NCBI GenBank assembly: GCA_030648675.1
Contig: JAUSGV010000099.1
Coordinates: 1-15,848, forward strand
Source of the DNA: Dehalococcoidales bacterium
GTDB lineage: Bacteria > Chloroflexota > Dehalococcoidia > Dehalococcoidales > UBA2162
Reading direction: 5' to 3'
DNA: 15,848 nt
Part shown: positions 6,435 through 14,466 of the stretch, piece by piece
How positions within the stretch are numbered: position 1 is the stretch's first letter
Layout: each line of letters opens with the position of its first letter
Position numbers and translations under genes: made by a program
Notes under the pieces: model-generated
The model's input: the letters and a program-made list of their open reading frames with translations, nothing else
Databases searched by the model: none
Told to the model about the DNA's origin: nothing

Positions 6435-7736
6435 TTAACCTTTGCTGGTAACTGAAACTCTGGAGAAATACAAAGGCGGGACAAAAAGGCCGCCGCCGAC
6501 CCACCTGGCTTCCCCGACAGCGGTGATTTCTTTAAGAAGTTGGTAAATATTACCGGAAACCATCGTATCTTTTACTCTACCTACTATTTTACCATTTTCG
6601 ACCTTGTAACCCAAAAGAATGTTTCCGGCGAAATCGCCGCCAAGGATATTTCCCTGGTCGGCTCCCATAAGGTCGTCGACAACCAGCCCTTCTTTGATAT
6701 CGCTTATCATTTCATCCAGAGTCGTTTTTCCTGAATCCACAACAAAAGCACTGGGTGACGGCGACGGCAAGCCTCCGCGTCCGCGGCTGCCGTTCCCGGT
6801 ACTACGTTTGTTTGCCAGAGCGGCCGTTTGCAGGTCGTAGTAGAAGTTTGCTACCCTACCCGCTTCGATGAGCGGCGTTCGCTGGCTGGGGACACCTTCG
6901 TCATCGCAAGGACGGCTGGTGGGACGGAAGGCTAACGTTGGATCGTCCCATAACTGCAGCTTCGCGTCGAAAACGTTCTGGCCGATCTTGCTGCCTATAG
7001 GAGAAGCTCCTTCCAGGACTAACTTACCGTTGAATGCTGCCGTCAGTGACGGGATAAAGGCGCCGGCGACGCCGTCGGGGGTAAAGACAACCGGCAGCGT
7101 TCCGGTGGTTACCTTTGCCAGGTTTGCAGCTAATTCAAGTCGTTTGATAATCACTTCCGCGATTGATTTAGCCGACAAGACGGGGTGGCAGGAACTCTCG
7201 CTTTCACCGACAAAAAGCATATCGGTGCCGCGGATCAAATTTGCCGAAACACTTAAGTTGGAAAAGGACTCTTTGTATTCGGCGTGGCCGCCTCGAGAAT
7301 TCATAATGCGTACCGATACGACACCCTTTGAAGTCCAGGCGTCGCAGAGCAGGTCGGGGTTGTGTTTACGCAGAAGAGCAATCGCGTCGTCACCCTGTTT
7401 GACCATAGTTTCTAATGGCAGCGACTCCACCGCGGCATCGAAAATATCGATTCGAGGATAGTTCGTCGCAGTGGGGAACTCGAAATTTGCGGTCATACCG
7501 AATTCAGCGGCAGCCGCGGCCATATCTACCAGGCTCTGACCGTTCTCAAGGCTGGTTCCGGCGGAATATCCTATCTTGCCGTTACGCACGACGCGTACGG
7601 CGACGAGCGTACTTTGCTTGCTCTGGGCATGTTTCAGCCGATTGGCTTCAAACTGGAGGGGCGTTTCTTCGGACATAACGACAAATACATCAGCCTGTTC
7701 GGCTACCTTTTTGGCCTTCGCCAGAATACGCTCCAC
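6435..7736 (-). CDS. pmbA: TldE/PmbA-family protein (non-metal partner subunit of the TldD/E protease)
   Basis: 433 residues from GTG 7736, with AGGAGG 8 nt upstream; the tldD stop codon immediately precedes the GTG. The protein has the TldD/PmbA fold: an N-terminal domain (FEANRLKHAQSKQSTLVAVRVV), a central VVFTPDGVAGAFIPSLTAAF segment at the place where TldD has its zinc motif, and a C-terminal LGYKVENGKIVGRVKDTMVSGN / VGGGLFVPPLYF region. No HExxxH is present, so it is the catalytically inactive partner. In E. coli, TldD and TldE form a heterodimer that degrades unfolded peptides, trims microcin B17 precursor and affects CcdA turnover. No ribosomally made peptide precursor is visible nearby, so the substrate is unknown. 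Confidence 0.93.
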   Translation of the reverse strand: MERILAKAKKVAEQADVFVVMSEETPLQFEANRLKHAQSKQSTLVAVRVVRNGKIGYSAGTSLENGQSLVDMAAAAAEFGMTANFEFPTATNYPRIDIFDAAVESLPLETMVKQGDDAIALLRKHNPDLLCDAWTSKGVVSVRIMNSRGGHAEYKESFSNLSVSANLIRGTDMLFVGESESSCHPVLSAKSIAEVIIKRLELAANLAKVTTGTLPVVFTPDGVAGAFIPSLTAAFNGKLVLEGASPIGSKIGQNVFDAKLQLWDDPTLAFRPTSRPCDDEGVPSQRTPLIEAGRVANFYYDLQTAALANKRSTGNGSRGRGGLPSPSPSAFVVDSGKTTLDEMISDIKEGLVVDDLMGADQGNILGGDFAGNILLGYKVENGKIVGRVKDTMVSGNIYQLLKEITAVGEARWVGGGLFVPPLYFSRVSVTSKG

Positions 7737-9113
7737 TTAATGGCCTCCTACGAGGCAGTGTTTTATCCGGATATGAGGACTGCCGTTGCTTACCGGTAAT
7801 GGCGACTGTCCGGCTTTACCGCAGCCGCCTCCCTGGTTCATGTCCAGGTCGTTTCCGATGGCATCGATGTTTTTGAGAGTCGTGAAAACGTTGCCGGTGA
7901 GTACAACCGGCCGGACTAACTCCGCTATTTTACCGTCGCGGATCATATAAGCCTCTCCGGCGGAAAAAGTGAACATTTCCATGCTCGTGGTGCCGCCGTA
8001 CCAGTTCTTAGCATATACTCCTTCTTTAATGCCGCTGATAATATCGGCAAATGAGGTGGAGCGGGGTTCGATATAGGTGTTGGTCATCCGCACGATGGGC
8101 GGATATCGGGAACTGATCGCCCTGGCGTTTCCGGTGGGCCTTTCGTTCATTTTAGCCGCGGTCTCGCGGGAATGAAGGCGGCCTACCAGTTTGCCTTCGC
8201 GGATAAGGTATGTTTTGGTAGCCGGCACCCCTTCGTCGTCATACTTGAAGCTGCCGCGAAGTTCCGGGATAATTGCAGAATCGACGATATTGAGTTCGGT
8301 GCTGCCGAACTCTTTCCCGAGCGTCATGATTTCGCGCATGCGGTCGTTCTCGTAGACAAAGTCGGATTCGGAGAGATGCCCGAATGCTTCGTGAACGAAC
8401 ACGCCGGCCAGTACCGGATCGAGAACGACGGTATATTCTCCGCCTTTTACCTGAGGAGCCGATAGTAGATCGACTGCCCGTTGTGCCGTTTCCTTTACCT
8501 GCCGGTGCAGGCCGCGGATCGACTCGAAGTTACCACGGCTGCCGAGGCTGAATCCGGATTGCTGAGTCTCTCCGTCTTTGGTAGCGACGGCAGTGACACG
8601 CAAGGTAACATCACTCCTGGTCTGCTCGATATTACTGCCGGACGAATTTACGTAGATGGTCCTTTTGCGGCCGTCAGAGTAATTAATATTCGAGGTTTGT
8701 ATGCGGGGAATGCTCCAGATGATGTCGAGGTATTCATCGAGCGTTTGTTTCTTGCTGGCCAAAGGAATAGCTAACGGATTCCGGTCTGCCGCCAGGGTGA
8801 CGACATCCACGGCAGGTGAAACCGGCGCGAGATAGCTCTTTTCGCGGCCAACCAAACTGGCTTGTTTGACGGCCAGTTCCACCCTGCCGGGAAGGTCTGT
8901 AAGGCTGTTAAAACTTACGAATCCCCAGCCGCCATTGACGAGGGCTCGAACGTTGCCCCCTACCGATTGCGTCTGGTCGACCGATTCCAGGCGCCGGCCT
9001 CGATAGGAAACGTGGCTGGATTGGCTTTCCTCGAGGTGGGCTTCTATAAAATCGGCCGGGTATTTTTTGAGAGCGCTGGCAAATTCACGCCCGATAGCTG
9101 CGATGTCGGCCAT
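7737..9113 (-). CDS. tldD: Metalloprotease TldD
   Basis: 458 residues. The zinc-binding HExxxH motif is HEAFGH at 241-246, inside GVFVHEAFGHLSESD, and the third ligand is probably Cys431 in the C-terminal GGGCGK. The N-terminal half carries EAHLEESQSSHVSYRGRRLE, typical of the family. TldD supplies the active site of the TldD/TldE heterodimer, which clips small unfolded peptides threaded into its cavity. The gene abuts tldE (stop codon next to the GTG start) and follows the small membrane protein gene by 9 nt, so the two subunits should be made in stoichiometric amounts. The Shine-Dalgarno is weak and distant (GGGGAG about 13 nt upstream, overlapping the end of the preceding gene), suggesting coupling. 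The last 20 residues after the Cys are ordinary and end LVGGH. Confidence 0.95.
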   Translation of the reverse strand: MADIAAIGREFASALKKYPADFIEAHLEESQSSHVSYRGRRLESVDQTQSVGGNVRALVNGGWGFVSFNSLTDLPGRVELAVKQASLVGREKSYLAPVSPAVDVVTLAADRNPLAIPLASKKQTLDEYLDIIWSIPRIQTSNINYSDGRKRTIYVNSSGSNIEQTRSDVTLRVTAVATKDGETQQSGFSLGSRGNFESIRGLHRQVKETAQRAVDLLSAPQVKGGEYTVVLDPVLAGVFVHEAFGHLSESDFVYENDRMREIMTLGKEFGSTELNIVDSAIIPELRGSFKYDDEGVPATKTYLIREGKLVGRLHSRETAAKMNERPTGNARAISSRYPPIVRMTNTYIEPRSTSFADIISGIKEGVYAKNWYGGTTSMEMFTFSAGEAYMIRDGKIAELVRPVVLTGNVFTTLKNIDAIGNDLDMNQGGGCGKAGQSPLPVSNGSPHIRIKHCLVGGH

Positions 9114-9122
9114 AGGAAAAAC

Positions 9123-9380
9123 TTATCTCCCCAACCACACGACGCCGCCTACTATCAGCAACGCCAGTCCGACTGCCATCAAAAGCCAACCGCCGAGCTT
9201 AAGCGCTCCGGGTTCTGGACGGAAGGGCAGGCGCTCAAGGTATTCCCGAACGTCCACGCGCCGGGCCGGCATCGAATCGTAGTAGGCTTTCTCCTCACTC
9301 CGTCCCCAAAAATAAGCGCCTAATCCGAGAAGGAGAAATAGTCCACCACTCGCTATTATAAGCCAGCCGCCCTGAGGCAT
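9123..9380 (-). CDS. Small membrane protein with two transmembrane helices
   Basis: 85 residues from ATG 9380. The layout is: residues 4-25 hydrophobic (GGWLIIASGGLFLLLGLGAYF), a charged connector of about 35 residues (WGRSEEKAYYDSMPARRVDV then REYLERLPF), and a second hydrophobic helix of about 20 residues near the C-terminus (GGWLLMAVGLALLIVGGVVW), ending LGR. I do not recognise a named family. An earlier ATG at 9392 adds MGGK, but the GGGGGG within that stretch is the ribosome binding site of the ATG at 9380, so the shorter form is preferred. It is the first gene after a strong promoter and is followed 9 nt later by tldD, so it belongs to that operon and could anchor or serve the TldD/E complex at the membrane; that role is inference from position only. 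Confidence 0.75.
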   Translation of the reverse strand: MPQGGWLIIASGGLFLLLGLGAYFWGRSEEKAYYDSMPARRVDVREYLERLPFRPEPGALKLGGWLLMAVGLALLIVGGVVWLGR

Positions 9381-9416
9381 TTTGCCCCCCATCGTTTTAA
9401 GATGGATTCGAGCTTA

Positions 9417-9446
9417 ACTATAGGCTCATTACGAACCACTTGTCAA
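9417..9446 (-). promoter_or_regulatory. Promoter of the membrane protein-tldD-tldE-PAC2-GNAT operon
   Basis: On the minus strand: TTGACA (9446-9441), 18 nt, TATAGT (9422-9417), with predicted start near 9410, 30 nt before the preferred ATG. It lies directly after the rplL stop codon and separates the ribosomal protein operon from the tldD operon. Confidence 0.78.
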
Positions 9447-9451
9447 CTGAC

Positions 9452-9838
9452 CTACGTGATCTCGACGGTCGCGCCGGCATCTTCCAATTTCTTCTTGGCG
9501 TTGGCTGCGTCGTCCTTATTGACGCCTTCCTTTACCGGTTTCGGGGCGCCTTCAACGAGGTCCTTGGATTCTTTCAGCCCTAAATTGGTCAATTCGCGAA
9601 CAACTTTGATCACAGAGATCTTGTTGGCTCCTGCGGCTTTCAGAATGATATTAAACTCTGTCTTTTCTTCAGCGGCGGCGGCTACGGGAGCGGCCGAGGC
9701 GGCTGAAGCTACGGCAACCGGTGCTGCGGCGGTTACGCCGAATTCTTTCTCCAGGGTTTTGACAAGCTCGGCTAACTCGAGCACCGTCATCCCTTTGATT
9801 GTCTCGATTAACCCTTCGACATTAGCTTTTTCCGACAT
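9452..9838 (-). CDS. rplL: 50S ribosomal protein L7/L12
   Basis: 128 residues with the three expected parts: an N-terminal dimerisation/L10-binding region (MSEKANVEGLIETIKGMTVL to about residue 34), an Ala/Val-rich flexible hinge (about 36-57), and a C-terminal factor-binding domain (FNIILKAAGANKISVIKVVR onward, ending GATVEIT). It forms the ribosomal stalk that recruits EF-Tu, EF-G and other GTPases. Its ATG lies 17 nt inside the end of rplJ, preceded by GGAGGAAGG about 7 nt upstream, so translation of the two genes is coupled but L7/L12 has its own strong ribosome binding site, fitting its higher copy number. rpoB does not follow, unlike in many bacteria. Confidence 0.97.
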   Translation of the reverse strand: MSEKANVEGLIETIKGMTVLELAELVKTLEKEFGVTAAAPVAVASAASAAPVAAAAEEKTEFNIILKAAGANKISVIKVVRELTNLGLKESKDLVEGAPKPVKEGVNKDDAANAKKKLEDAGATVEIT

Positions 9839-10364
9839 TTTGTCCTTCCTCCAGTTGTTTAATCCTCGCTTGTAACACTCCGGCGATACCTCTCATCGGA
9901 GCGGTAAGAGAGCCTAATAAACCAGCAATTGGGCTTTTCATTTGGCCGAAAACCTTGGCCAACAGTACTTCCCTGGGAGGAAGTGTGGCCAGGGTCGCTA
10001 CTTCGGCAGCGGTTAACCTCCGGTCTCCCAGGAAACCGCCCTTGATCGTCATATTGCTTTTTGTGTCGCGTATGTGCTCGATCAAAACCTTGGCTGGAGC
10101 CGAGATCTCACCGAAGCCGAAGACAACTGCTGTAGGCCCGGAAACATCTCCAATCACGTCGCTTTTGTCCAGTCCTTTTGCCGCGAGGCGGAACAGCGTG
10201 TTTTTGACCACCTGGTACTCGCTGTTCGATGCCCGCAGCTTGCGGCGCAGTACATTTAGCTCCGCCGTAGGCAAGCCCTGATACTGCGTGAAAATGGCGA
10301 TATTGCTTTTGGCGAAAATGCCCTTTATTTCTTCAACGATCTGTGTTTTTTTTTCTGTTGGCAT
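9822..10364 (-). CDS. rplJ: 50S ribosomal protein L10
   Basis: 180 residues. The N-terminal rRNA-binding domain includes MPTEKKTQIVEEIKGIF, QYQGLPTAELNVLRRKLR and EYQVVKNTLFRLA, and the C-terminal helix that carries L7/L12 dimers ends QARIKQLEEGQ. L10 anchors the stalk on 23S rRNA and, together with L7/L12, represses its own mRNA by binding the leader. GAGGAG lies 6 nt upstream of the ATG. It is preceded by an L10-type leader with a terminator hairpin and by its own promoter, so rplJ-rplL forms a separately controlled unit inside the cluster. Confidence 0.97.
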   Translation of the reverse strand: MPTEKKTQIVEEIKGIFAKSNIAIFTQYQGLPTAELNVLRRKLRASNSEYQVVKNTLFRLAAKGLDKSDVIGDVSGPTAVVFGFGEISAPAKVLIEHIRDTKSNMTIKGGFLGDRRLTAAEVATLATLPPREVLLAKVFGQMKSPIAGLLGSLTAPMRGIAGVLQARIKQLEEGQNVGKS

Positions 10365-10394
10365 GGTTTACTCCTCTGCCGTTCTTTGTTACTC

Positions 10395-10432
10395 AAAAAA
10401 AAGGCCCCTGTGCATTCACACAGGGACCTTTT
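10395..10432 (-). terminator. Attenuator hairpin of the L10 leader
   Basis: On the minus strand, AAGGTCCCTGTG and CACAGGGGCCTT pair (one G-U) around TGAATG and are followed by eight T residues. It lies about 30 nt before the rplJ ATG, so it would stop transcription before rplJ when the leader adopts the repressed form. Confidence 0.87.
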
Positions 10433-10557
10433 AGTTCTATTCTTCTGCCCTATTACCGGTAAAGGAACACCAGCGAGTGCTCTTTCCTCGGCAGGTACAA
10501 TTGAATTAAGCACTATCGGCCCCTGCTGTCTCAGGATGACACTTTTATATTTAAATC
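10395..10557 (-). ncRNA. Ribosomal protein L10 leader (autoregulatory 5' UTR)
   Basis: From the predicted start near 10557, the minus-strand transcript holds the conserved L10-leader elements AGACAGCAGG (10531-10522) and CCTGCCGAGG (10495-10486), which would pair with each other and shape the kink-turn to which the L10-L7/L12 complex binds, then an intrinsic terminator just before rplJ. This matches the known bacterial L10 leader class, in which excess L10 complex lowers expression. The exact 3' limit is approximate. Confidence 0.85.
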
Positions 10558-10563
10558 TTTGTT

Positions 10564-10592
10564 ATTCTAATGCCTGACCTCAAATATGTCAA
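10564..10592 (-). promoter_or_regulatory. Promoter of rplJ-rplL
   Basis: On the minus strand: TTGACA (10592-10587), 17 nt, TAGAAT (10569-10564). The -35 box contains the TGA stop codon of rplA. Start near 10557, just ahead of the L10 leader. Confidence 0.78.
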
Positions 10593-11305
10593 CTGGCGGT
10601 TAGAGAAAGGGTCGGTTTAAGGTCCAGCCTGATTCCCGGTCCCATGGTTGTCGTCAACGAAGCGGTTTTTACATATTGGCCTTTAGCCCCGCTCGGTTTG
10701 GCTTTCATAATCGCTTCGACGATTGCCGTCAGATTTTCAACGAGTTTGTTTTCTTCAAAACTAATCTTGCCAACCGGTAGGTGTATGATCGCGGTCCGGT
10801 CCAGCTTGAACTCTACGCGTCCCTGGCGTGCCGCCTGAATAACACGAGGCAGATCGGCCGCGCCTACTACAGTTCCTGATTTGGGGTTAGGCATTAATCC
10901 CTTTCGCCCCAGTGTTTTACCCAGTTTACCAACTTTGCCCATCATGTCCGGGGTAGCGATGGCGGTATCGAACTCCAACCATCCCTCTTCGATTTTCTTG
11001 ATCAGGTCGTCGCTACCGACGACATCTGCTCCGGCGGCTTCGGCGCCTTTGGCCGCTTCACCCTGAGCAAAAACAAGCACGCGTACCGTTTTACCCAATC
11101 CATGAGGCAAAAGGGCGACGCCTCGAACCTGCTGGTTGGCGTTCTTCGAATCGAGACCCATTCTTAAATGGAGCTCAACCGTTTCGTCAAACTTGGTATG
11201 CGAGGTTTTCTTGGCTAAAGCCACCGCTTCCTCAGGAGAATATTCCTTGTCCGCGTCGATTAGTTTAGCGGCTTCAAGATACTTCTTGCTGTGTTTGGTA
11301 GTCAT
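10589..11305 (-). CDS. rplA: 50S ribosomal protein L1
   Basis: 238 residues. Recognisable segments are KKYLEAAKLIDADKEYSPEE at the N-terminus, FDETVELHLRMGLDSKNANQ, VRGVALLPHGLGKTVRVLVF, GRKGLMPNPKSGTV (the conserved L1 signature loop) and KASLTTTMGPGI-type C-terminus (TASLTTTMGPGIRLDL). L1 binds 23S rRNA at the mobile L1 stalk and helps release deacylated tRNA; in many bacteria it also represses the L11 operon mRNA. It follows rplK by 6 nt, with the GGAGGGG ribosome binding site lying inside the last codons of rplK, so the pair is co-transcribed and coupled. Confidence 0.97.
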   Translation of the reverse strand: MTTKHSKKYLEAAKLIDADKEYSPEEAVALAKKTSHTKFDETVELHLRMGLDSKNANQQVRGVALLPHGLGKTVRVLVFAQGEAAKGAEAAGADVVGSDDLIKKIEEGWLEFDTAIATPDMMGKVGKLGKTLGRKGLMPNPKSGTVVGAADLPRVIQAARQGRVEFKLDRTAIIHLPVGKISFEENKLVENLTAIVEAIMKAKPSGAKGQYVKTASLTTTMGPGIRLDLKPTLSLTAS

Positions 11306-11311
11306 TATCCG

Positions 11312-11743
11312 TTAATTCCCCTCCTGGATCTCGATCCCCATGCTCCGGGCGGTACCGGCGACAGCTTTTTCAGCGGCCTCGATGTTAAGCGCATTGATGT
11401 CTTTAGCTTTTATCTGGGCAATCTCTCTGAGTTTGGCTCGAGACAGAGTTCCCACGGTTGCATGTCCCGCTGTTCCGGTCCCCTTTTCTACGCCTAAAGC
11501 TTTTCGTAGAAGGTCCGGGGTAGGCGGTGTTTTCGTGACAAAGGTGAAAGACCGGTCTTCATAAATGGTTATTTCTGCCGGAATGATAGAACCTGCCATG
11601 CTGGCAGTGCGTTCATTGTATTCCTTGCAAAAACCCATGATATTGACGCCATGCTGGCCGAGAGCCGGACCAATAGGGGGCGCCGGGTTAGCCTTACCGG
11701 CAGGAATTTGCAGTTTAATGATCGCTTTAACTTTTTTCGCCAT
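11312..11743 (-). CDS. rplK: 50S ribosomal protein L11
   Basis: 143 residues. The N-terminal domain has MAKKVKAIIKLQIPAGKANP and PPIGPALGQHGVNIMGFCKE, with the proline pair that contacts thiostrepton-class antibiotics; the C-terminal rRNA-binding domain has KGTGTAGHATVGTLSRAKLR and EIAQIKAKDINA. L11 forms part of the GTPase-associated centre and is needed for stringent-response activation of RelA. AGGAGAA lies 4 nt upstream of the ATG. The spacer to nusG upstream carries a dispersed hairpin repeat. Confidence 0.97.
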   Translation of the reverse strand: MAKKVKAIIKLQIPAGKANPAPPIGPALGQHGVNIMGFCKEYNERTASMAGSIIPAEITIYEDRSFTFVTKTPPTPDLLRKALGVEKGTGTAGHATVGTLSRAKLREIAQIKAKDINALNIEAAEKAVAGTARSMGIEIQEGN

Positions 11744-11763
11744 GCTTTTCTCCTATTTATACG

Positions 11764-11808
11764 GATTGCTTCGTCGCCCCGATAAAATCGGGGCTCCTCG
11801 CAATGACA
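11764..11808. repeat. Dispersed hairpin repeat in the nusG-rplK spacer
   Basis: GATTGCTTCGTC then the core GCCCCGAT-AAA-ATCGGGGC (11776-11794) then TCCTCGCAATGACA. It resembles a dispersed repeat known from many bacterial genomes (flanks GATTGCTTCGTC and CTCGCAATGACA, variable hairpin core). It is the same family as 5004-5043. Located inside a ribosomal operon, it may act as a partial terminator or processing site. Confidence 0.65.
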
Positions 11809-11814
11809 TTGTCG

Positions 11815-12348
11815 CTACAGTTTCTCTACCTGCAGCAAATCCAGTTCTACAGGAGTTTCCCGTCCGAAAAGTGATAACAATACCTTGACTTTGGCTTTGC
11901 CGGGGCTGATTTCGTCGACAATACCCACGAAATCGGTAAACGGCCCGTCGGTGACCCTGACGCTCTGGCCTTGTTTGAACCCGACTTTGACGCGAGGTTC
12001 CTCGGATGTCATTTGCTTTATTATCTTGTTGACTTCTTCTTCACGCAACGGTGTCGGTTTGTTGCCGCTCCCGACAAAACCGGCTACTCCCGGGGTGTTG
12101 CGCACAATATTCCACCCTTGATCGCTGATCTTCATCTGGATAAGTACGTAGCCCGGCAGAATCTTCTTTTCTACAGTGCGCCGCTGCCCGGCGCGAGCTT
12201 CGACTTCCTTTTCGGTCGGAACGATTACCTGGCCGATGTCGCCATCGGAATCCATGAGTTTGATACGCTGCTCCAGATTTTTTCTTACCCTTTCTTCGTG
12301 TCCGGAGTAGGTATGAATTACGAACCACTGTTTACCGTTGTCGGCCAT
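11815..12348 (-). CDS. nusG: Transcription termination/antitermination factor NusG
   Basis: 177 residues. The N-terminal NGN domain starts KQWFVIHTYSGHEERVRKNL and contains VEARAGQRRTVEKKILPGYV and RNTPGVAGFVGSGNKPTPL; the C-terminal KOW domain is about residues 120-160 (SVRVTDGPFTDFVGIVDEI, then LSLFGRETPVELDLLQVEKL at the end). NusG binds RNA polymerase and links it to Rho and to ribosomal protein S10. GAGGA lies 5 nt upstream of the ATG. It follows secE by 67 nt, the standard secE-nusG order, and is followed by rplK after a 71-nt spacer containing a hairpin repeat. Confidence 0.97.
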   Translation of the reverse strand: MADNGKQWFVIHTYSGHEERVRKNLEQRIKLMDSDGDIGQVIVPTEKEVEARAGQRRTVEKKILPGYVLIQMKISDQGWNIVRNTPGVAGFVGSGNKPTPLREEEVNKIIKQMTSEEPRVKVGFKQGQSVRVTDGPFTDFVGIVDEISPGKAKVKVLLSLFGRETPVELDLLQVEKL

Positions 12349-12415
12349 AAAATCCTCGCGAAAATGCCCTTACGATGGGAGACGAGCTACCTGTACCTCA
12401 ATAGTTATATTCTGG

Positions 12416-12634
12416 TTACCTGTTGAGAAAAAGTCCGTTAATGAATTTGGAAAAGCCGTAATCTATCAGGCCGAGAAAGGCTCCCATGATAACAGTAACG
12501 ATAACCACGATGGTGGTTAAATATAGCACCTCACGACGGCTAAGCCAAACTACCTTCTTCAGCTCGGCGAGCGTATCGCTGATAAATTTGAATCGTGGAT
12601 TGCTCTTCTTGGCAATGGCTCCCTGGGATGTCAT
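12416..12634 (-). CDS. secE: Preprotein translocase subunit SecE
   Basis: 72 residues, the short single-span form. An N-terminal charged stretch and the conserved amphipathic segment DTLAELKKVVWLSRREVLYL (20-39) lie on the cytoplasmic face, followed by one transmembrane helix at about 39-57 (LTTIVVIVTVIMGAFLGLI). SecE stabilises SecY in the protein-export channel. GGAG lies about 6 nt upstream of the ATG. Placement between rpmG and nusG is the usual bacterial order. Confidence 0.95.
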   Translation of the reverse strand: MTSQGAIAKKSNPRFKFISDTLAELKKVVWLSRREVLYLTTIVVIVTVIMGAFLGLIDYGFSKFINGLFLNR

Positions 12635-12725
12635 TAAGAATCTCCGGTCACGCGCCCGTTTTGCACGGGCGCATAAAATTCAGTACCAAATCCCAATTTA
12701 CCGGCTGAACTTCAGGTTCAACCGG
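12635..12725 (-). other. rpmG-secE spacer with two hairpins and no tRNA-Trp
   Basis: Many bacteria carry tRNA-Trp here. This spacer has none: no CCA anticodon arm or T-loop is visible. Instead it holds two stem-loops: CCGGTTGAAC/GTTCAGCCGG (one mismatch, around 12700-12725), just after the rpmG stop, and GCGCCCGT/ACGGGCGC (12652-12672). Neither has a T-tract, so they may be mRNA-stability or processing structures. Confidence 0.6.
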
Positions 12726-12893
12726 CTATTTTACCTCCCGGTGCAGATTGTAAGCCCTGCAACGCGGACAGTATTTCTTTAGTTCCAGCCGCTGGGAGTC
12801 GTTTCTTTTGTTCTTGGTAGTGGTATAGGTCCGCTCCCGGCACACCGTACAAGCGAGGTGGATTATTTCTCGGGCATCGCTTTTTTTAGCCAT
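12726..12893 (-). CDS. rpmG: 50S ribosomal protein L33 (zinc-binding, C+ form)
   Basis: 55 residues, MAKKSDAREIIHLACTVCRE and so on, with CxxC pairs at 15/18 and 42/45 (KKYCPRCRAYNLHREVK at the end). The four cysteines mark the zinc-binding C+ form of L33; C- paralogues that replace it under zinc starvation lack them. TYTTTKNKRND is the family signature. It starts 2 nt after the tuf stop codon with only a weak GAG as ribosome binding site, suggesting translational coupling to EF-Tu. Confidence 0.95.
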   Translation of the reverse strand: MAKKSDAREIIHLACTVCRERTYTTTKNKRNDSQRLELKKYCPRCRAYNLHREVK

Positions 12894-12895
12894 GT

Positions 12896-14101
<1,206 letters not shown>

Positions 14102-14121
14102 TATTTCCCCCTTTTATTCCA

Positions 14122-14194
14122 AGCCCACAATCGGATTCGAACCGATGACCCCATTCTTACCAAGAATGTGCTCTACCGACTGAGCTATGTGGGC
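14122..14194 (-). tRNA. tRNA-Thr (anticodon GGT)
   Basis: A 73-nt cloverleaf: acceptor GCCCACA/TGTGGGC, D arm GCTC/GAGC, anticodon arm CATTC-TTGGTAA-GAATG with anticodon GGT, T arm ATCGG-TTCGAAT-CCGAT, discriminator T. The 3' CCA is not encoded. It reads ACC and ACT threonine codons. It lies 20 nt before tuf, as thrT does in the E. coli tufB operon. Confidence 0.96.
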
Positions 14195-14217
14195 AAGTTG
14201 GTCAATATAAACAATAG

Positions 14218-14247
14218 ATTATACAGACTTTCTCCCGCCCGTGTCTA
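14218..14247 (-). promoter_or_regulatory. Predicted internal promoter before tRNA-Thr(GGT)-tuf
   Basis: On the minus strand: TAGACA (14247-14242), 18 nt, TATAAT (14223-14218). A perfect 15-bp inverted repeat, GTGTCTA-G-TAGACAC at 14241-14255, overlaps the -35 box and might be a regulator site. This would let tuf be expressed apart from the two upstream tRNAs. Confidence 0.6.
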
Positions 14248-14313
14248 GTAGACACCTATGTCTGTTTGCGAATATAAACTAATTTTTCAGCAATCAGGTT
14301 CGCCCCACTCCCC

Positions 14314-14343
14314 TTCGAGATGCTTCGCTACGCTCAGCATGAC
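14314..14343. repeat. Dispersed repeat between tRNA-Tyr and tRNA-Thr(GGT)
   Basis: TTCGAGATGCTTCGC-TACGCT-CAGCATGACA shares both flanks with the repeat at 5004-5043 (GAGATGCTTCGC and CAGCATGAC) but has a shorter core. It sits where tRNA-Gly is found in the E. coli thrU-tyrU-glyT-thrT-tufB order. Confidence 0.55.
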
Positions 14344-14356
14344 AGTGATGTGGTAA

Positions 14357-14444
14357 TGGTGGAGAGGGCAGGATTCGAACCTGCGTAGCCCGTTAGGGCG
14401 ACAGTTTTACAGACTGTTCCGATTAACCACTCCGGCACCCCTCC
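14357..14444 (-). tRNA. tRNA-Tyr (anticodon GTA)
   Basis: A class II tRNA: acceptor GGAGGGG/CCTCTCC with one G-U pair, anticodon arm ACAGT-CTGTAAA-ACTGT with anticodon GTA, a long variable arm (CGCCCTAACGGGCTACG), T arm GCAGG-TTCGAAT-CCTGC, discriminator A. An ACCA follows the acceptor stem, so the CCA end is encoded, unlike in the two tRNA-Thr genes. It follows tRNA-Thr(TGT) by 22 nt. Confidence 0.96.
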
Positions 14445-14466
14445 AGACGTCGCCCGTCAAAATCCC

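Noticed and set aside
8862..9323. Plus-strand 153-codon frame over tldD and the small membrane protein gene
   Set aside because: It is a shadow of two supported genes on the minus strand, with no ribosome binding site or family match.
11744..11790. Separate rplK promoter (TATAAA before the ribosome binding site)
   Set aside because: No acceptable -35 box at 16-18 nt; the hairpin repeat occupies that place.
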